A stretch of 64,000 bases of DNA from an uncultured Collinsella sp. (GCA_900540855.1 UQHK01000013.1:4752-68751); one strand, 5' to 3'. Positions 26,939-35,948 are shown, numbered from the stretch's first letter. The notes: a model not told the origin generated them from the sequence alone. Numbers and translations are program-made.

Positions 26939-28005
26939 TGTGGGAAGCCGATGACTCTCAGGACCTGTGGGCGACGCCCGGCAACTCGCCGGCGGCATCC
27001 ATGGCGCACGGCGAGCGCATGGTGGGCTCGGAGCTGACGGCCGAGGACCTCGATGTCGACCGCACTCTGCGTCCCCAGCGCTTGGATGACTACTGCGGTC
27101 AGGAGCATATCAAGCAAAGCCTTCGCGTGCTCATCGAGGCCGCGCAGAGCCGTGGCGAGACGCTCGACCACGTGATTTTCTCGGGCCCTCCGGGTCTGGG
27201 CAAGACCACGCTGGCTACGGTTATCGCCAACGAGCTGGGCGCTCAGATTAAGACGACGAGTGGTCCGGCCATCGCGCGCACCGGCGACCTGGCGGCCATT
27301 CTGACTAACCTGCAACCGGGTGACGTGCTGTTTATCGACGAGATCCACCGTCTGAACCGTTCGGTCGAGGAAGTTCTGTATCCCGCGATGGAGGACTTTG
27401 CGCTCGATATCGTGATCGGCAAGGGTCCGGCCGCACGCTCGATTCGCCTGGATATCCCCAAGTTTACGCTGGTGGCGGCAACGACTCGCTCGGGCATGTT
27501 GACCGGCCCGCTACGCGACCGTTTTGGCATTTCGTATCGCCTGGATTACTACACCGTTGAGGAGCTCGCCCAGATTGTGACACGCTCGGCGACCATTCTG
27601 GGTGTGACAATAGACCATCCCAGCGCGCTCGAGATTGGCTCGCGCTCGCGCGGTACGCCGCGTCTTGCCAACCGTCTGCTCAAGCGCGTGCGCGACTATG
27701 CGCAGGTGCGCGGCAACGGCCCCATCGAGCTCGATATCTGCCGTCAGGCGCTCGAGTTTTTCGAGATTGACGAGCTTGGCTTGGACTGGATGGATATTCG
27801 CATTTTGGAGACGCTCGCCAAGACGTTCTCCGGCCGTGCCGTGGGCTTGACCACGCTTGCCAGCGCGGTGGGCGAGGACCCGGGTACGCTTGAGGATGTC
27901 TACGAGCCCTATCTGCTGCAGTGCGGATTGATGGTTCGCACACCGCAGGGTCGCCAGGCAACGCTTCGCACCTTTGAGCACTTAGGAATTGAGCCGGCCG
28001 TTTAG
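26938..28005 (+). CDS. ruvB: Holliday junction branch migration ATPase RuvB
   Basis: A 355-residue hexameric AAA+ motor. Walker A GPPGLGKTTLA, Walker B FIDEIHRL, sensor 1 ATTRSGML, and GPLRDRFGI with the arginine finger are all present. The C-terminal winged helix includes DLGLDWMDIRIL-type sequence and TPQGRQAT. The start may be ATG 26938, overlapping the ruvA stop by one base, or GTG 26935; both need translational coupling. Confidence 0.96.
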   Translation: MWEADDSQDLWATPGNSPAASMAHGERMVGSELTAEDLDVDRTLRPQRLDDYCGQEHIKQSLRVLIEAAQSRGETLDHVIFSGPPGLGKTTLATVIANELGAQIKTTSGPAIARTGDLAAILTNLQPGDVLFIDEIHRLNRSVEEVLYPAMEDFALDIVIGKGPAARSIRLDIPKFTLVAATTRSGMLTGPLRDRFGISYRLDYYTVEELAQIVTRSATILGVTIDHPSALEIGSRSRGTPRLANRLLKRVRDYAQVRGNGPIELDICRQALEFFEIDELGLDWMDIRILETLAKTFSGRAVGLTTLASAVGEDPGTLEDVYEPYLLQCGLMVRTPQGRQATLRTFEHLGIEPAV

Positions 28006-28150
28006 GGCGGGTTTGTTCTGGCAGGTTTGTAGGCTATCGCTGGGCATCGGGTAAACATATCGCCGTTCGTCGGTTACGGGCGTTTTACTATTGCGCGCGC
28101 GTGCTATGCTGGATTGGTCTTTTTCTCATCCGGTAACGAAAGGACCGCCC

Positions 28151-29818
28151 ATGCCTACTGACATCGAAATCGCACGTTCTGTTACGCCGCTTCCTATTAC
28201 CGAGGTGGCCAAGAACGCCGGCGTCGACGTTAAGCATCTGATTCCGTACGGCTTCGACAAGGCTAAGGTCGACTACTCTCTGCTTAATGAGCCAACTGAT
28301 CACCAGGCCAAGCTCGTCCTCGTGACCGCCATCAACCCCACGCCTGCGGGCGAGGGTAAGACCACCACGACCATCGGTCTGGCCGATGGCCTGCGCCGTC
28401 GCGGCGTCAAGAGTGCTGTGGCCCTGCGTGAGCCTTCGCTCGGTCCCGTCTTTGGCGTCAAGGGCGGCGCCGCCGGTGGCGGTTGGGCTCAGGTCATCCC
28501 CATGGAGGACATCAACCTGCACTTTACCGGTGACTTCCACGCTATCGGTGCCGCCAACAACCTGCTGGCCGCCATGCTCGACAACCATATTCAGCAGGGC
28601 AACCAGCTCGGTATCGATGTTAAGCGCATCACCTGGAAGCGCGTTGTCGATATGAACGACCGTCAGCTGCGTCATGTTATCGACGGCATTGGCGGCAAGG
28701 CCCAGGGAGTGCCGCGCGAGGATGGCTTCGACATCACTGTTGCCTCCGAGGTCATGGCAATCCTGTGCCTGTCCACGAGCATCAATGACCTCAAGGAGCG
28801 CCTGGGCGAGATCGTTGTCGGCTACAGCTATGCTGGCGAGCCCGTCCGCGCACGCGACCTTAAGGCCCAGGGAGCTATGGCCGCACTGCTCAAGGACGCC
28901 CTCAAACCCAACCTGGTTCAGACACTCGAGGGCACGCCTGCGTTTGTCCACGGCGGTCCCTTCGCCAACATCGCCCACGGCTGCAACTCCATCATGGCCA
29001 CCCGCATGGCCATGCGCTTTGGCGATGTCGCCATTACCGAGGCCGGTTTCGGCGCCGACCTGGGTGCCGAGAAGTTCCTCGACATCAAGTGCCGCATGAC
29101 GGGCGTTCGCCCCAGCGCTGTCGTGGTCGTCGCCACTGCCCGCGCGCTTAAGTACAACGGCGGTGTCGCCAAGGCCGACCTCAACGAGGAGAACCTCGAT
29201 GCACTCAAGGCCGGTATGCCCAACCTGCTGCGTCACGCCGACAACATCCAGAACGTCTACGGTCTGCCCTGCGTGGTTGCCATCAACCGCTTCCCGACGG
29301 ACACCGAGGCCGAACTCGAGCTCATCGAGTCCGAGTGCCAGAAGCTCGGTGTCAACGTTAAGCTGTCCGAGGTTTGGGCCAAGGGCGGCGAGGGCGCGCT
29401 CGACCTGGCCGATGAGGTCATGCGCCTGATCGAGCAGCCGAGCGAGCTCAAGTTTGCCTACGAGGACGGTGCCGATGTGGCCGACGCCCTGGAGGCTGTT
29501 GCCACCAAGGTCTACCGCGCCGATGGCGTCGACTTTACGCCGACTGCCAAGCGCCAGCTCGCCGAGCTGCGCGAGAACGGCTTTGGCAACCTGCCGGTGT
29601 GCGTGGCCAAGACGCAGTACAGCTTTAGCGACAACGCCAAGGCCCTGGGCGCTCCCGAGAACTTCCGCATCACGGTGCGTGAGCTCAAGGTTTCCGCCGG
29701 TGCCCACTTTGTGGTCGCGCTGACTGGCAGTGTTCTGACCATGCCGGGCCTGCCCAAGGTCCCCGCGGCCGAGAACATCGACGTCGACAACGACGGCAAC
29801 ATTACCGGCCTGTTCTAA
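28151..29818 (+). CDS. fhs: formate--tetrahydrofolate ligase
   Basis: A 555-residue enzyme that uses ATP to make 10-formyl-THF from formate and THF, the entry of the methyl branch of the Wood-Ljungdahl pathway and a C1 source for purines. The P-loop is TPAGEGKTTTTIGL near residues 63-76, followed by the conserved REPSLGPVFGVKGGAAGGG-type segment. It lacks the CODH/acetyl-CoA genes nearby, so it may serve biosynthesis. FchA and FolD, the next two steps, lie 14 kb away. ATG 28151 with GAAAGGA is preferred over the extended frame at 28091. A terminator follows. Confidence 0.97.
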   Translation: MPTDIEIARSVTPLPITEVAKNAGVDVKHLIPYGFDKAKVDYSLLNEPTDHQAKLVLVTAINPTPAGEGKTTTTIGLADGLRRRGVKSAVALREPSLGPVFGVKGGAAGGGWAQVIPMEDINLHFTGDFHAIGAANNLLAAMLDNHIQQGNQLGIDVKRITWKRVVDMNDRQLRHVIDGIGGKAQGVPREDGFDITVASEVMAILCLSTSINDLKERLGEIVVGYSYAGEPVRARDLKAQGAMAALLKDALKPNLVQTLEGTPAFVHGGPFANIAHGCNSIMATRMAMRFGDVAITEAGFGADLGAEKFLDIKCRMTGVRPSAVVVVATARALKYNGGVAKADLNEENLDALKAGMPNLLRHADNIQNVYGLPCVVAINRFPTDTEAELELIESECQKLGVNVKLSEVWAKGGEGALDLADEVMRLIEQPSELKFAYEDGADVADALEAVATKVYRADGVDFTPTAKRQLAELRENGFGNLPVCVAKTQYSFSDNAKALGAPENFRITVRELKVSAGAHFVVALTGSVLTMPGLPKVPAAENIDVDNDGNITGLF

Positions 29819-29843
29819 GTCTGCTGTCCATAGCTGCTAGCCC

Positions 29844-29882
29844 GCCCCGCCGTGCCCGCAAGGCCCGGCGGGGCTTTTTTAT
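29844..29882 (+). terminator. terminator of fhs
   Basis: GCCCCGCCG (29844-29852) pairs with CGGCGGGGC (29866-29874), followed by six Ts. Confidence 0.9.
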
Positions 29883-29997
29883 CCTTAGGCCCGCGCATGT
29901 CTTGTAGATACCGACGGGCTCTGCCCATCATAGGCTTTTGCGCGGGTAGAATGCATGGATAACTTGAGGCTCACGCGCGACGGAAAGGAATCGTTGC

Positions 29998-30987
29998 ATG
30001 GATCAGGACAAGACAACCGTGATGGGCGGCTACGGTTCCGCGCAGGCTGGCGATAGCGCCGATGCGACCCGCGTTGTTCCCAACCCCGGTTATACCGACC
30101 CCGCCGCGACGCAGCCTTCTGCCGAGCCCACCCGGGTTATGGGCTATGGCGACACGGCGCAGGATTCTTACGCTGCATCTTCGCAAGGCCCCTATGGCAA
30201 TGCAGCTCCGGACCCGTTTGATTACGCGCCGCAGGATTCTTATGCCGCCTCGACGCCGAATCCCTATGATGACCTGCCACAAAATCCCATTCCGCAGCCT
30301 CAGCAGACGACGTATATGCCTCGCACGGCGCAGTCTCGCTACGAGTCGCGCGAGCCGTATCGCGAGTACCCCAAGTTGATTCCGCAATATGGCGAGGACG
30401 AGGAGAAGAAGCCGTCGCGTTCGTCGAGCGTGATCAAGAAGATCCTCATCGTGCTGGCGATCTTCTTTGCGCTGTCGGTTGTGTTTGCCATTGTGTCGGG
30501 CATGCTCAACAAACGAGGGAGTTCAACGGCCGATACCGCTGCCGAGCAAACCGAGTCCGCCTCGTCTAGCACCGTCGATCTGAGCGATATCCCGGGGCAG
30601 TACTGGTCCAACGCCAAGAAACTTCTCAAGTCGCGCGGCGCCAATCTTTCGAATGCCGTGGTCCTGACTGATGATGGCTCAACGCCCGTCATCGATGCCA
30701 ACTGGGTCGTTACTTCTGCTTACTATAACGACAGCGGCAACCTCGAAATTCAGCTCACGCACAAGAACAGCTCGGGCAACTCGTCCGACGGCCAAAGCGG
30801 TACCGACGGCTCGAGCTCCAATACGCTGGAGGACTTGAGCAACAAGGCACAGGAGCTTGGGGATAAGGCCCAAGAGCTGGGTGATACGGCTCAGAACCTG
30901 GGCGACACCGCTCAGAACTTGGGCGACATGGCGACGGATGCCTGGAACGCCCTACAAAACGGCATCTCGGGCGCGCAGGGAAACTAG
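29998..30987 (+). CDS. single-pass membrane protein with Tyr/Pro-rich cytoplasmic tail
   Basis: A 329-residue protein. Residues 1-135 are disordered and rich in Pro, Tyr, Asp and Ala, with repeated DSYAAS and PDPFDYAP-like motifs. A single transmembrane helix follows (VIKKILIVLAIFFALSVV, about 144-168). The outer part has a small domain around residues 195-260 (IPGQYWSNAKKLLKSRG, then NWVVTSAYYN) that resembles a PASTA-like fold. The C-terminus consists of near-perfect AQELGDTAQNLGD heptad-like repeats, likely helical. I do not recognise a named family. The layout (phosphorylatable-looking tail, one helix, outer domain) fits an envelope or kinase-substrate protein. ATG 29998 follows GGAAAGGA. 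Confidence 0.6.
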   Translation: MDQDKTTVMGGYGSAQAGDSADATRVVPNPGYTDPAATQPSAEPTRVMGYGDTAQDSYAASSQGPYGNAAPDPFDYAPQDSYAASTPNPYDDLPQNPIPQPQQTTYMPRTAQSRYESREPYREYPKLIPQYGEDEEKKPSRSSSVIKKILIVLAIFFALSVVFAIVSGMLNKRGSSTADTAAEQTESASSSTVDLSDIPGQYWSNAKKLLKSRGANLSNAVVLTDDGSTPVIDANWVVTSAYYNDSGNLEIQLTHKNSSGNSSDGQSGTDGSSSNTLEDLSNKAQELGDKAQELGDTAQNLGDTAQNLGDMATDAWNALQNGISGAQGN

Positions 30988-31005
30988 CGGACGAGCGGAG
31001 CGGGG

Positions 31006-32187
31006 CTACAACTGCTCGGCCGGACGGTCGGGCGAGCTAAAGCCCGAGTCAAACGTAACGACGCATGAGGCATTGGGTCGGCGCTCGTGCACGATGCGTG
31101 TCACGCGTTCCAGCAGCTCCTCGTCGGATATGTCAAAGCCGTCGGGACGCACCAGGTCAAACGAAACGAACCCGTCGTGCTCGTGCAGGTCGTGGATGGA
31201 GAGCGCGGGGTCGATCTGCATGACGCCGCGCTTGACCCAGCCGCGTAGGTCGTCGCCGGTGGTGGCGATGGGGTCGCAGTGCAGCGTGATACCGATGCCC
31301 ATCTGCCGTTTGATATCGTGCTCGATGGTGTCCAAAATCTCGTGGTGCTCAAATGCGTCGCCCTCGCCGGGCATCTCCACGTGGGCGCTGGCAAACTGAC
31401 GACCGGGGCCGTAGTCGTGCACCATGAGGTCGTGTGTGCCCAAGACCTGGGGGTACGACATAATCCTGTCGCGGATTTCCTGGACGAGCTTGGGGTCGGG
31501 CGCTTGTCCTAACAGCGGGCTGATGGCGTCGCGCACCAGGCCCAGGCCGCTGATGCAGATGAAGATGCCCACACCCAGGCCTGCCCAGCCATCGAGGTCA
31601 AAGCCGGTCGTCTGCGAAATAAGCGCCGCCGCTAAGACCGAGCCCGAGGTGATGACGTCGTTTTTGGAGTCCTGCGCCGTGGCGATGAGTGTTTCGGAAT
31701 CGATACGGTTGCCCAGCGCGCGGTTGAATGCGGCCATCCAGAATTTGACGAGCATGGACAAGACGAGAGCGGCTAGGGAGACCAGCGTGTAGGCGGTGGG
31801 GGAGGGCTTGATGATCTTGGTGACCGACTCGAGGATCAGGTTGATGCCGACGGCGCAAACCAGGACGGCGACAAACAAGCCGGCGAGGTACTCGTAGCGG
31901 CCATGGCCATAGGGGTGGCCTTCGTCTGCTGGGCGGCTGGCAAGGCGGAACCCGAGCAGGCTCACGATATTGCTCGAGGCGTCGGAGAGGTTGTTGAAAG
32001 CGTCGGCGATGAGTGAGACGGAGCCGGCGAGCAGGCCCGCGATGCCCTTGGCCAGGCACAGGGTGATGTTGAGGCCAATGCAGATGAGGCTTGCGGCAAA
32101 GCCCGCGTTGGTGCGGCAGGAGGTATCGACCGGCTCGCCCTCGCTGCCGGGAACAAGCGTATGTACCAGCCGATTTACAAATAGCAT
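31006..32187 (-). CDS. cation diffusion facilitator (CDF) metal exporter
   Basis: A 393-residue inner-membrane metal/proton antiporter (Zn, Mn, Co or Fe class). Key segments are SLIADAFNNLSDASSN (first metal-site helix), HPYGHGRYEYLAG, ATAQDSKNDVITSG (second site), and a C-terminal cytoplasmic domain of about 180 residues with several His (HDLMVHDYGPGR, HEILDTIEHD). The long C-terminal part exceeds the usual CDF by some 80 residues. Start ATG 32187 has GAGG upstream; the frame stays open to 32346 without a ribosome-binding site. It converges on the membrane protein gene to its left. Confidence 0.9.
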   Translation of the reverse strand: MLFVNRLVHTLVPGSEGEPVDTSCRTNAGFAASLICIGLNITLCLAKGIAGLLAGSVSLIADAFNNLSDASSNIVSLLGFRLASRPADEGHPYGHGRYEYLAGLFVAVLVCAVGINLILESVTKIIKPSPTAYTLVSLAALVLSMLVKFWMAAFNRALGNRIDSETLIATAQDSKNDVITSGSVLAAALISQTTGFDLDGWAGLGVGIFICISGLGLVRDAISPLLGQAPDPKLVQEIRDRIMSYPQVLGTHDLMVHDYGPGRQFASAHVEMPGEGDAFEHHEILDTIEHDIKRQMGIGITLHCDPIATTGDDLRGWVKRGVMQIDPALSIHDLHEHDGFVSFDLVRPDGFDISDEELLERVTRIVHERRPNASCVVTFDSGFSSPDRPAEQL

Positions 32188-32405
32188 AGCGGTCGTCCTC
32201 ACAATCATGTTTAAGGGGATAGTGTAGCTCGCGCGGAGGCGCTGTGCACCGATGCTCAGAAAATGCAGTAATGGTCTGCCGGTGCTAACGAGCGAGCCTT
32301 CTCGTCTGCCTGGGTGGTCCATTTTGGGCCACATGGGTATGGGCATGTGCCTGTTTGCTCGACATACTTAACGTCGATAGCCCCTGTGCAAAGGAGGACG
32401 TTTCC

Positions 32406-33743
32406 ATGGACGAGATGTTTGCCATTAAATGTCAAAACTGCGGCGGCCCTATGTACTCGCACCAGGCTAAGCGCAGCTTTGAGTGCGCCTATTGCGGCGC
32501 GGTCATTCCGTGGCAGGCCGATGCCGGGGAGCCCAAGAGCGCCCTTGGCATTCGCCATGCGCCACTGACGGTTGTCGACGGTCTGCTCAAGCTCACACAT
32601 GTGTCGCAACTCGAGCGCCCGGAGGACCCGGACTGGTATTTCTTCAATGCGCACTGGCGCAATCAGTCGGTTCTGGAACATCTGCTGTGGGAGGATCGCG
32701 GCACGGCGCAGGAGTTCCAAGGGGCCACGCATGTGAGCATTCCTTGCCCCTTCTGCGGAGCGTCCTTTGAGGGCGAGTCAACGCAGCGTGTGTTTGAGTG
32801 CCCGTCCTGCGGCAACAAGATCGGCATTGCCGACCTGCTCAAGCCCGGTACGTTTAGCAAGCGTCTGACCATGGGCGTTGGTGCGGAGTATGTGCCGGAG
32901 CAGGGTATTCCCTGCGAAATCTCGCCGCAGCAGGCGCGTGCCAACGCGCTGCAACTGGTGCGTCAGTACCCCGACGCCTTTGCCGGGCACGACGTGGAAG
33001 ACGCGATCCAAAACGATATGATGCTCTTCTATTTCCCCATGGCGCTGGCGGACCTGCGCATGATGGCGAGCTTCCCGGGCAAGGGCCTGAGCAAGGAAAC
33101 CCTGGTGTACTACGAGGTGCTCGACTGGGCATACCCCAGGGCAAACTACCTGGACGTTCGCCTCATGGGCATTTTGGAGCCGTGGGACTTTGCCAAGGTC
33201 GGTCCGTTCGATCCCGCCATGCAGGAAGGCGATTTCCGCGTCGTCTCCGTCGATGCGTCTACCAAGGACCAGGTGGTCATTGATAAGCTGGCGCTCGACG
33301 TTGTGGGCAACGACGCCGAGGCGGTACTGGGGTTCAATAAAAAGAGCATCCGCACCTGGGCGTGCAAAGCCCGCAAGCATAAGGACGGCCTGGTGATGGT
33401 GCCGGTCTACTTTGTCGATCGTCCAGCGACGGACAGCCGCGACGGCGAGCAGGTGCGCATTGCCGTAAGCGGCCAGACGGGTCGTGCAGCCGCGGTGGTG
33501 TTTAGCGACAAGCGCGAGACGCATATCGTGGCGCCGCTCAACCCCAACGTGATGCTGTCGAGCGAAAGCACCGTGCACGCCACGCCCATCGAGGTCAAAT
33601 ACGTTAAATCGCCCTTCCTGTACCAGATCGTGCGCCGTGGGGGCGGCGAGCAACCGTGTCGGGTGGCGGCGGTTGCCGAAGGTTCCTACCGAGAAGAAAA
33701 GCCCAAACGCAAGGGCTTGTTCGCTGCGATCTTTGGTAGGTAG
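32406..33743 (+). CDS. double zinc-ribbon protein of unknown function
   Basis: A 445-residue protein. Two treble-clef/zinc-ribbon units are visible: KCQNCGG with FECAYCG at residues 9-32, and CPFCGA with FECPSCG near 118-140. A mixed region of about 300 residues without motifs I recognise follows, and the end is basic (KPKRKGLFAAIFGR). The ribbon pairs resemble those of the TFIIB/rubredoxin-like zinc-ribbon class seen in proteins that scaffold membrane or vesicle-like assemblies. ATG 32406 has AAAGGAGGA. It is divergent from the CDF exporter, which may hint at zinc-linked regulation. Confidence 0.6.
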   Translation: MDEMFAIKCQNCGGPMYSHQAKRSFECAYCGAVIPWQADAGEPKSALGIRHAPLTVVDGLLKLTHVSQLERPEDPDWYFFNAHWRNQSVLEHLLWEDRGTAQEFQGATHVSIPCPFCGASFEGESTQRVFECPSCGNKIGIADLLKPGTFSKRLTMGVGAEYVPEQGIPCEISPQQARANALQLVRQYPDAFAGHDVEDAIQNDMMLFYFPMALADLRMMASFPGKGLSKETLVYYEVLDWAYPRANYLDVRLMGILEPWDFAKVGPFDPAMQEGDFRVVSVDASTKDQVVIDKLALDVVGNDAEAVLGFNKKSIRTWACKARKHKDGLVMVPVYFVDRPATDSRDGEQVRIAVSGQTGRAAAVVFSDKRETHIVAPLNPNVMLSSESTVHATPIEVKYVKSPFLYQIVRRGGGEQPCRVAAVAEGSYREEKPKRKGLFAAIFGR

Positions 33744-33859
33744 GGGAGTGGTGCCGGGGCGTCGGGCTGCATCGCAAGGTCATGAGACGAAGTTAAGACT
33801 GCTGGGAACGTGCTACCATTGCCGATAGCCTTAATCTTGTAAGAAGCGGAGGCCAGATT

Positions 33860-34231
33860 ATGGGTTTTGCGGATCAGCAGCTTCAGCTTCAGGTACCGTA
33901 TTCTCCTGACGACACGTTTAATGCCTTGAAGGCAGCTATGGAAAAGCTGCCTAAAGTAAAAGTTGATAGTGCATCGCCCACAACAAGAACAGTTGCAGCC
34001 GAGATTGGTATGAGCCTTTGGTCTTGGGGCGAAAATATCAGTATTTCGGTTGTTCCGGTTGAAGGCGGATCTGGCGTTACTGTCAAGTCGTCATCTAAGG
34101 TCAGGGCAAACGTATTAAACGGGGGCAAAAATGCAAAGAATATTGCCAAGATAGTCGATGCCCTATCGAAGGAGCTCGAGCGGTATCCGCAGGTTTCACA
34201 GACTATTGAGACGCTGGCGGATAGTGGTTGA
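33860..34231 (+). CDS. small uncharacterised protein, probably split from its SHOCT domain
   Basis: A 123-residue protein with an alpha-beta pattern (YSPDDTFNALKAAMEKL, NISISVVPVEGGSGVTVKSS, IVDALSKELERYPQ). Similar N-terminal modules commonly carry a C-terminal SHOCT domain; here that domain is encoded immediately downstream in another frame. Codon usage is more AT-rich than in neighbouring genes, which hints at recent acquisition. GGAGG at 33848 gives a good start. Confidence 0.6.
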   Translation: MGFADQQLQLQVPYSPDDTFNALKAAMEKLPKVKVDSASPTTRTVAAEIGMSLWSWGENISISVVPVEGGSGVTVKSSSKVRANVLNGGKNAKNIAKIVDALSKELERYPQVSQTIETLADSG

Positions 34232-34328
34232 TGTAGTTGCAAGGCTTGAGAGGCTTGCAGCACTGCGTGAGAGTGGAGCACTTACCGAGGAAGAGTTTGC
34301 TGCAGAAAAGGCAAAAATCCTTTCGTAA
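34224..34328 (+). pseudogene. SHOCT domain remnant, out of frame with the preceding gene
   Basis: The frame starting at 34224 reads VVDVVARLERLAALRESGAL and then TEEEFAAEKAKILS before TAA at 34326-34328: a textbook SHOCT (short C-terminal oligomerisation) domain. It overlaps the 3' end of the preceding gene in a different phase. Removal of one base near 34226 would join both into one protein. It could be a frameshift mutation, programmed frameshifting, a coupled GTG-started mini-gene, or a sequencing error. Confidence 0.55.
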
Positions 34329-34478
34329 TCAGACATGATGGTTGGATTTGCATTCTATTATTGAACTTGTTTATACCAGGCTGAAAACATCGTGTGTAAT
34401 AAAGGTGCGTAGTAGCCTCGTCTTGATTGGCGGATGTAAATAAACGGTGGAACGGCTGTAAAAGAGCCTTGCCACTGG

Positions 34479-34557
34479 GTAAAATCAGGATGTGCCGCGG
34501 AACCCGCTCCTCAGTCGGTCAACTTTGGAAGCGCGGGCAACGCAGGTGCTAATGTCT
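34479..34557 (+). ncRNA. possible antisense/antitoxin RNA of a type I-like locus
   Basis: A GTAAAATC box (34479-34486, candidate -10), TGCCGCGGAAcCCGC (34493-34507) and GCGGGCAACGC (34533-34543) run towards the hairpin at 34558. The same three words occur in the same order on the opposite strand at 34765-34725, upstream of a 30-residue peptide. CGGGCAACGCAGGT (34534-34547) is complementary in 12 of 14 positions to the peptide mRNA at 34643-34656. Existence of the RNA is inferred. Confidence 0.3.
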
Positions 34558-34584
34558 AAAGGGCCGGCTGCAACCGGCCCTTTT
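34558..34584. terminator. shared bidirectional terminator
   Basis: AAAGGGCCGG pairs perfectly with CCGGCCCTTT across a six-base loop, with TTTT on the right. The A-rich left side gives a short T run for leftward transcripts too. It sits between the two convergent units described at 34479 and 34606. Confidence 0.85.
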
Positions 34585-34605
34585 CATGACTCCCTTCGCT
34601 ATCCG

Positions 34606-34698
34606 TTACTGCTTATATTCCCGCCAGATCGAGTAGAGGTTCCGGGCAATGCCGGTCACATACATCGAAAGGCGCAGGATTTCAAGAAACAAGTTCAT
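34606..34698 (-). CDS. 30-residue hydrophobic peptide, possible type I toxin
   Basis: ATG 34698 opens a 30-codon frame: MNLFLEILRLSMYVTGIARN, then LYSIWREYKQ. The first 25 residues are mostly hydrophobic and could span a membrane; the tail is charged. GGGGTG lies 6 bases before the ATG. Downstream is a strong terminator, and a convergent homologous leader lies beyond it. Size, amphipathic build and convergent layout recall Fst-type toxins of par loci, but sequence similarity to Fst is not evident. Confidence 0.45.
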   Translation of the reverse strand: MNLFLEILRLSMYVTGIARNLYSIWREYKQ

Positions 34699-34841
34699 AG
34701 GCTTCACCCCAATCGGAGATCGGAGCGTTGCCCGCAGGCGGATTCCGCGGCAGTCAAGATTTTACCTCACAGGCCGCGGTGGGAGACATCCTGCCCACCC
34801 CCTGGTTTGGAGCAGTGTCGATCTAACGGGCAATCAAGCCT

Positions 34842-35063
34842 TTAGCTCTCTTTGAATTGAGCAAGCATCTGCCCGAAGAAGCTTAGTTCGGATGGCTTAT
34901 AAATGAGCGAACCGCCGTCCGCGGTCCTGTAGGCCCCGCAGGGGAGGTAACGCCCGTCGGGGAGGACGTAAAGGTTTTCTTCCTCCCTCAGTCCCGTTGG
35001 GAGTATCGGGGTCTCGTTTTCGTCCATTTGGAACTCATCGATATTCGCGATCTTCCTATCCAT
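34842..35063 (-). CDS. small hypothetical protein
   Basis: A 73-residue acidic soluble protein (MDRKIANIDEF, then YVLPDGRYLPCGAYRTADGG). It has an excellent ribosome-binding site, GGAGG, 4 bases before ATG 35063. No family is recognised. It follows the broken ADP-ribosylglycohydrolase gene on the same strand with a 32-base gap and may have been transcribed with it. Confidence 0.6.
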   Translation of the reverse strand: MDRKIANIDEFQMDENETPILPTGLREEENLYVLPDGRYLPCGAYRTADGGSLIYKPSELSFFGQMLAQFKES

Positions 35064-35095
35064 GATGCCTCCTACCTTATTTCTTGGATGGCGTC

Positions 35096-35885
35096 CTAAA
35101 ACAAGCAGTTCTCAATCAGCTCTTTTCCGCGTAGGGCGTCGACCCACTCCTGCGGAATTGCATCGATGCCGTAGGCCGTGCCGGCGAGCGCACCTGCGAC
35201 AGCTGCGGTGGTGTTGGTGTCGTCGCCCAGGTTGACGGCGGCAAGTGCGCACTCTTCGTAGCTGTTAGTGTTGACGAAGCACCAGGTGGCTGCCTTAAGC
35301 GTGTCACGCACGAAGCCGCCGGACCTGGTTTCGTGCTCGGGCACGCCTTTCAGATGGAGTGCCCACGAGGTGGAGCACGTCGTTCATCACATCCCTCATC
35401 AGCTCGACAAATATGATGCATGCGTCGGTCGACGTTCTGTGGGCGTGCGTAATCTCGGAGACCTTGCTGATCTCTTCGTCTGTCGCATCGGTGAACGCTA
35501 GGGGCGCGATGCGCATGAGCGAGCCGTTACCGTTGTCGCGTTCGCCGGAGCCTCCTTTGCCGGTGCGCAGGGCGCGAGCGGTCGTACCGCCGTAATCGAA
35601 AACGCCGTCGACCGTATACTCGCCACGGGCAATCTAGCCTACGAACTTGTTGCGCATGTCCGCGGTGTCGATGTGCCCAAGCTTCCTAATCGAATCGCAA
35701 GTGGCAAGCGTCATGGATGTGTCGTCGCTCCAGGTGCCGGCGGGCTGCCCATGCGTGCCGTAGCCGATCATGTCCGCGCATTCGAACGTGCCGCGGGGCC
35801 TGAACTCGTAAGGAACGCCCAGTGCGTCGCCGACGGCGAGCCCATAGATGCAGTCGCGCAGCGTTGTTTTCGGTCTGTCTGTCAT
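35096..35885 (-). pseudogene. ADP-ribosylglycohydrolase (DraG/ARH family), broken
   Basis: Start ATG 35885 (GAGGAGC upstream) gives TLRDCIYGLAVGDALGVPYE and GTWSDDTSMTLATCD, the N-terminal Mg-binding signature of ARH hydrolases. An amber TAG at 35634-35636 interrupts MRNKFVG, where a Trp codon would be expected. The same frame continues through NGSLMRIAPLAFTD until a frameshift between about 35345 and 35372. The last 80 codons, in another frame, hold the second metal motif LGDDTNTTAAVAGALAG. Three fragments together match the usual length of about 265. Two independent lesions indicate decay rather than one error. Confidence 0.85.
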
Positions 35886-35948
35886 GGAAAGCTCCTCTTA
35901 TCCCAGGTGATGTGGAGCGCCGTCGGGGGTGTCGGTCGCAACGTGCCG

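Noticed and set aside
34492..34855. Rightward frames of 117 and 68 codons in the 34.5-34.9 kb gap
   Set aside because: They cross a strong terminator or lie antisense to the 30-residue peptide, with no start signals; composition is not coding-like.
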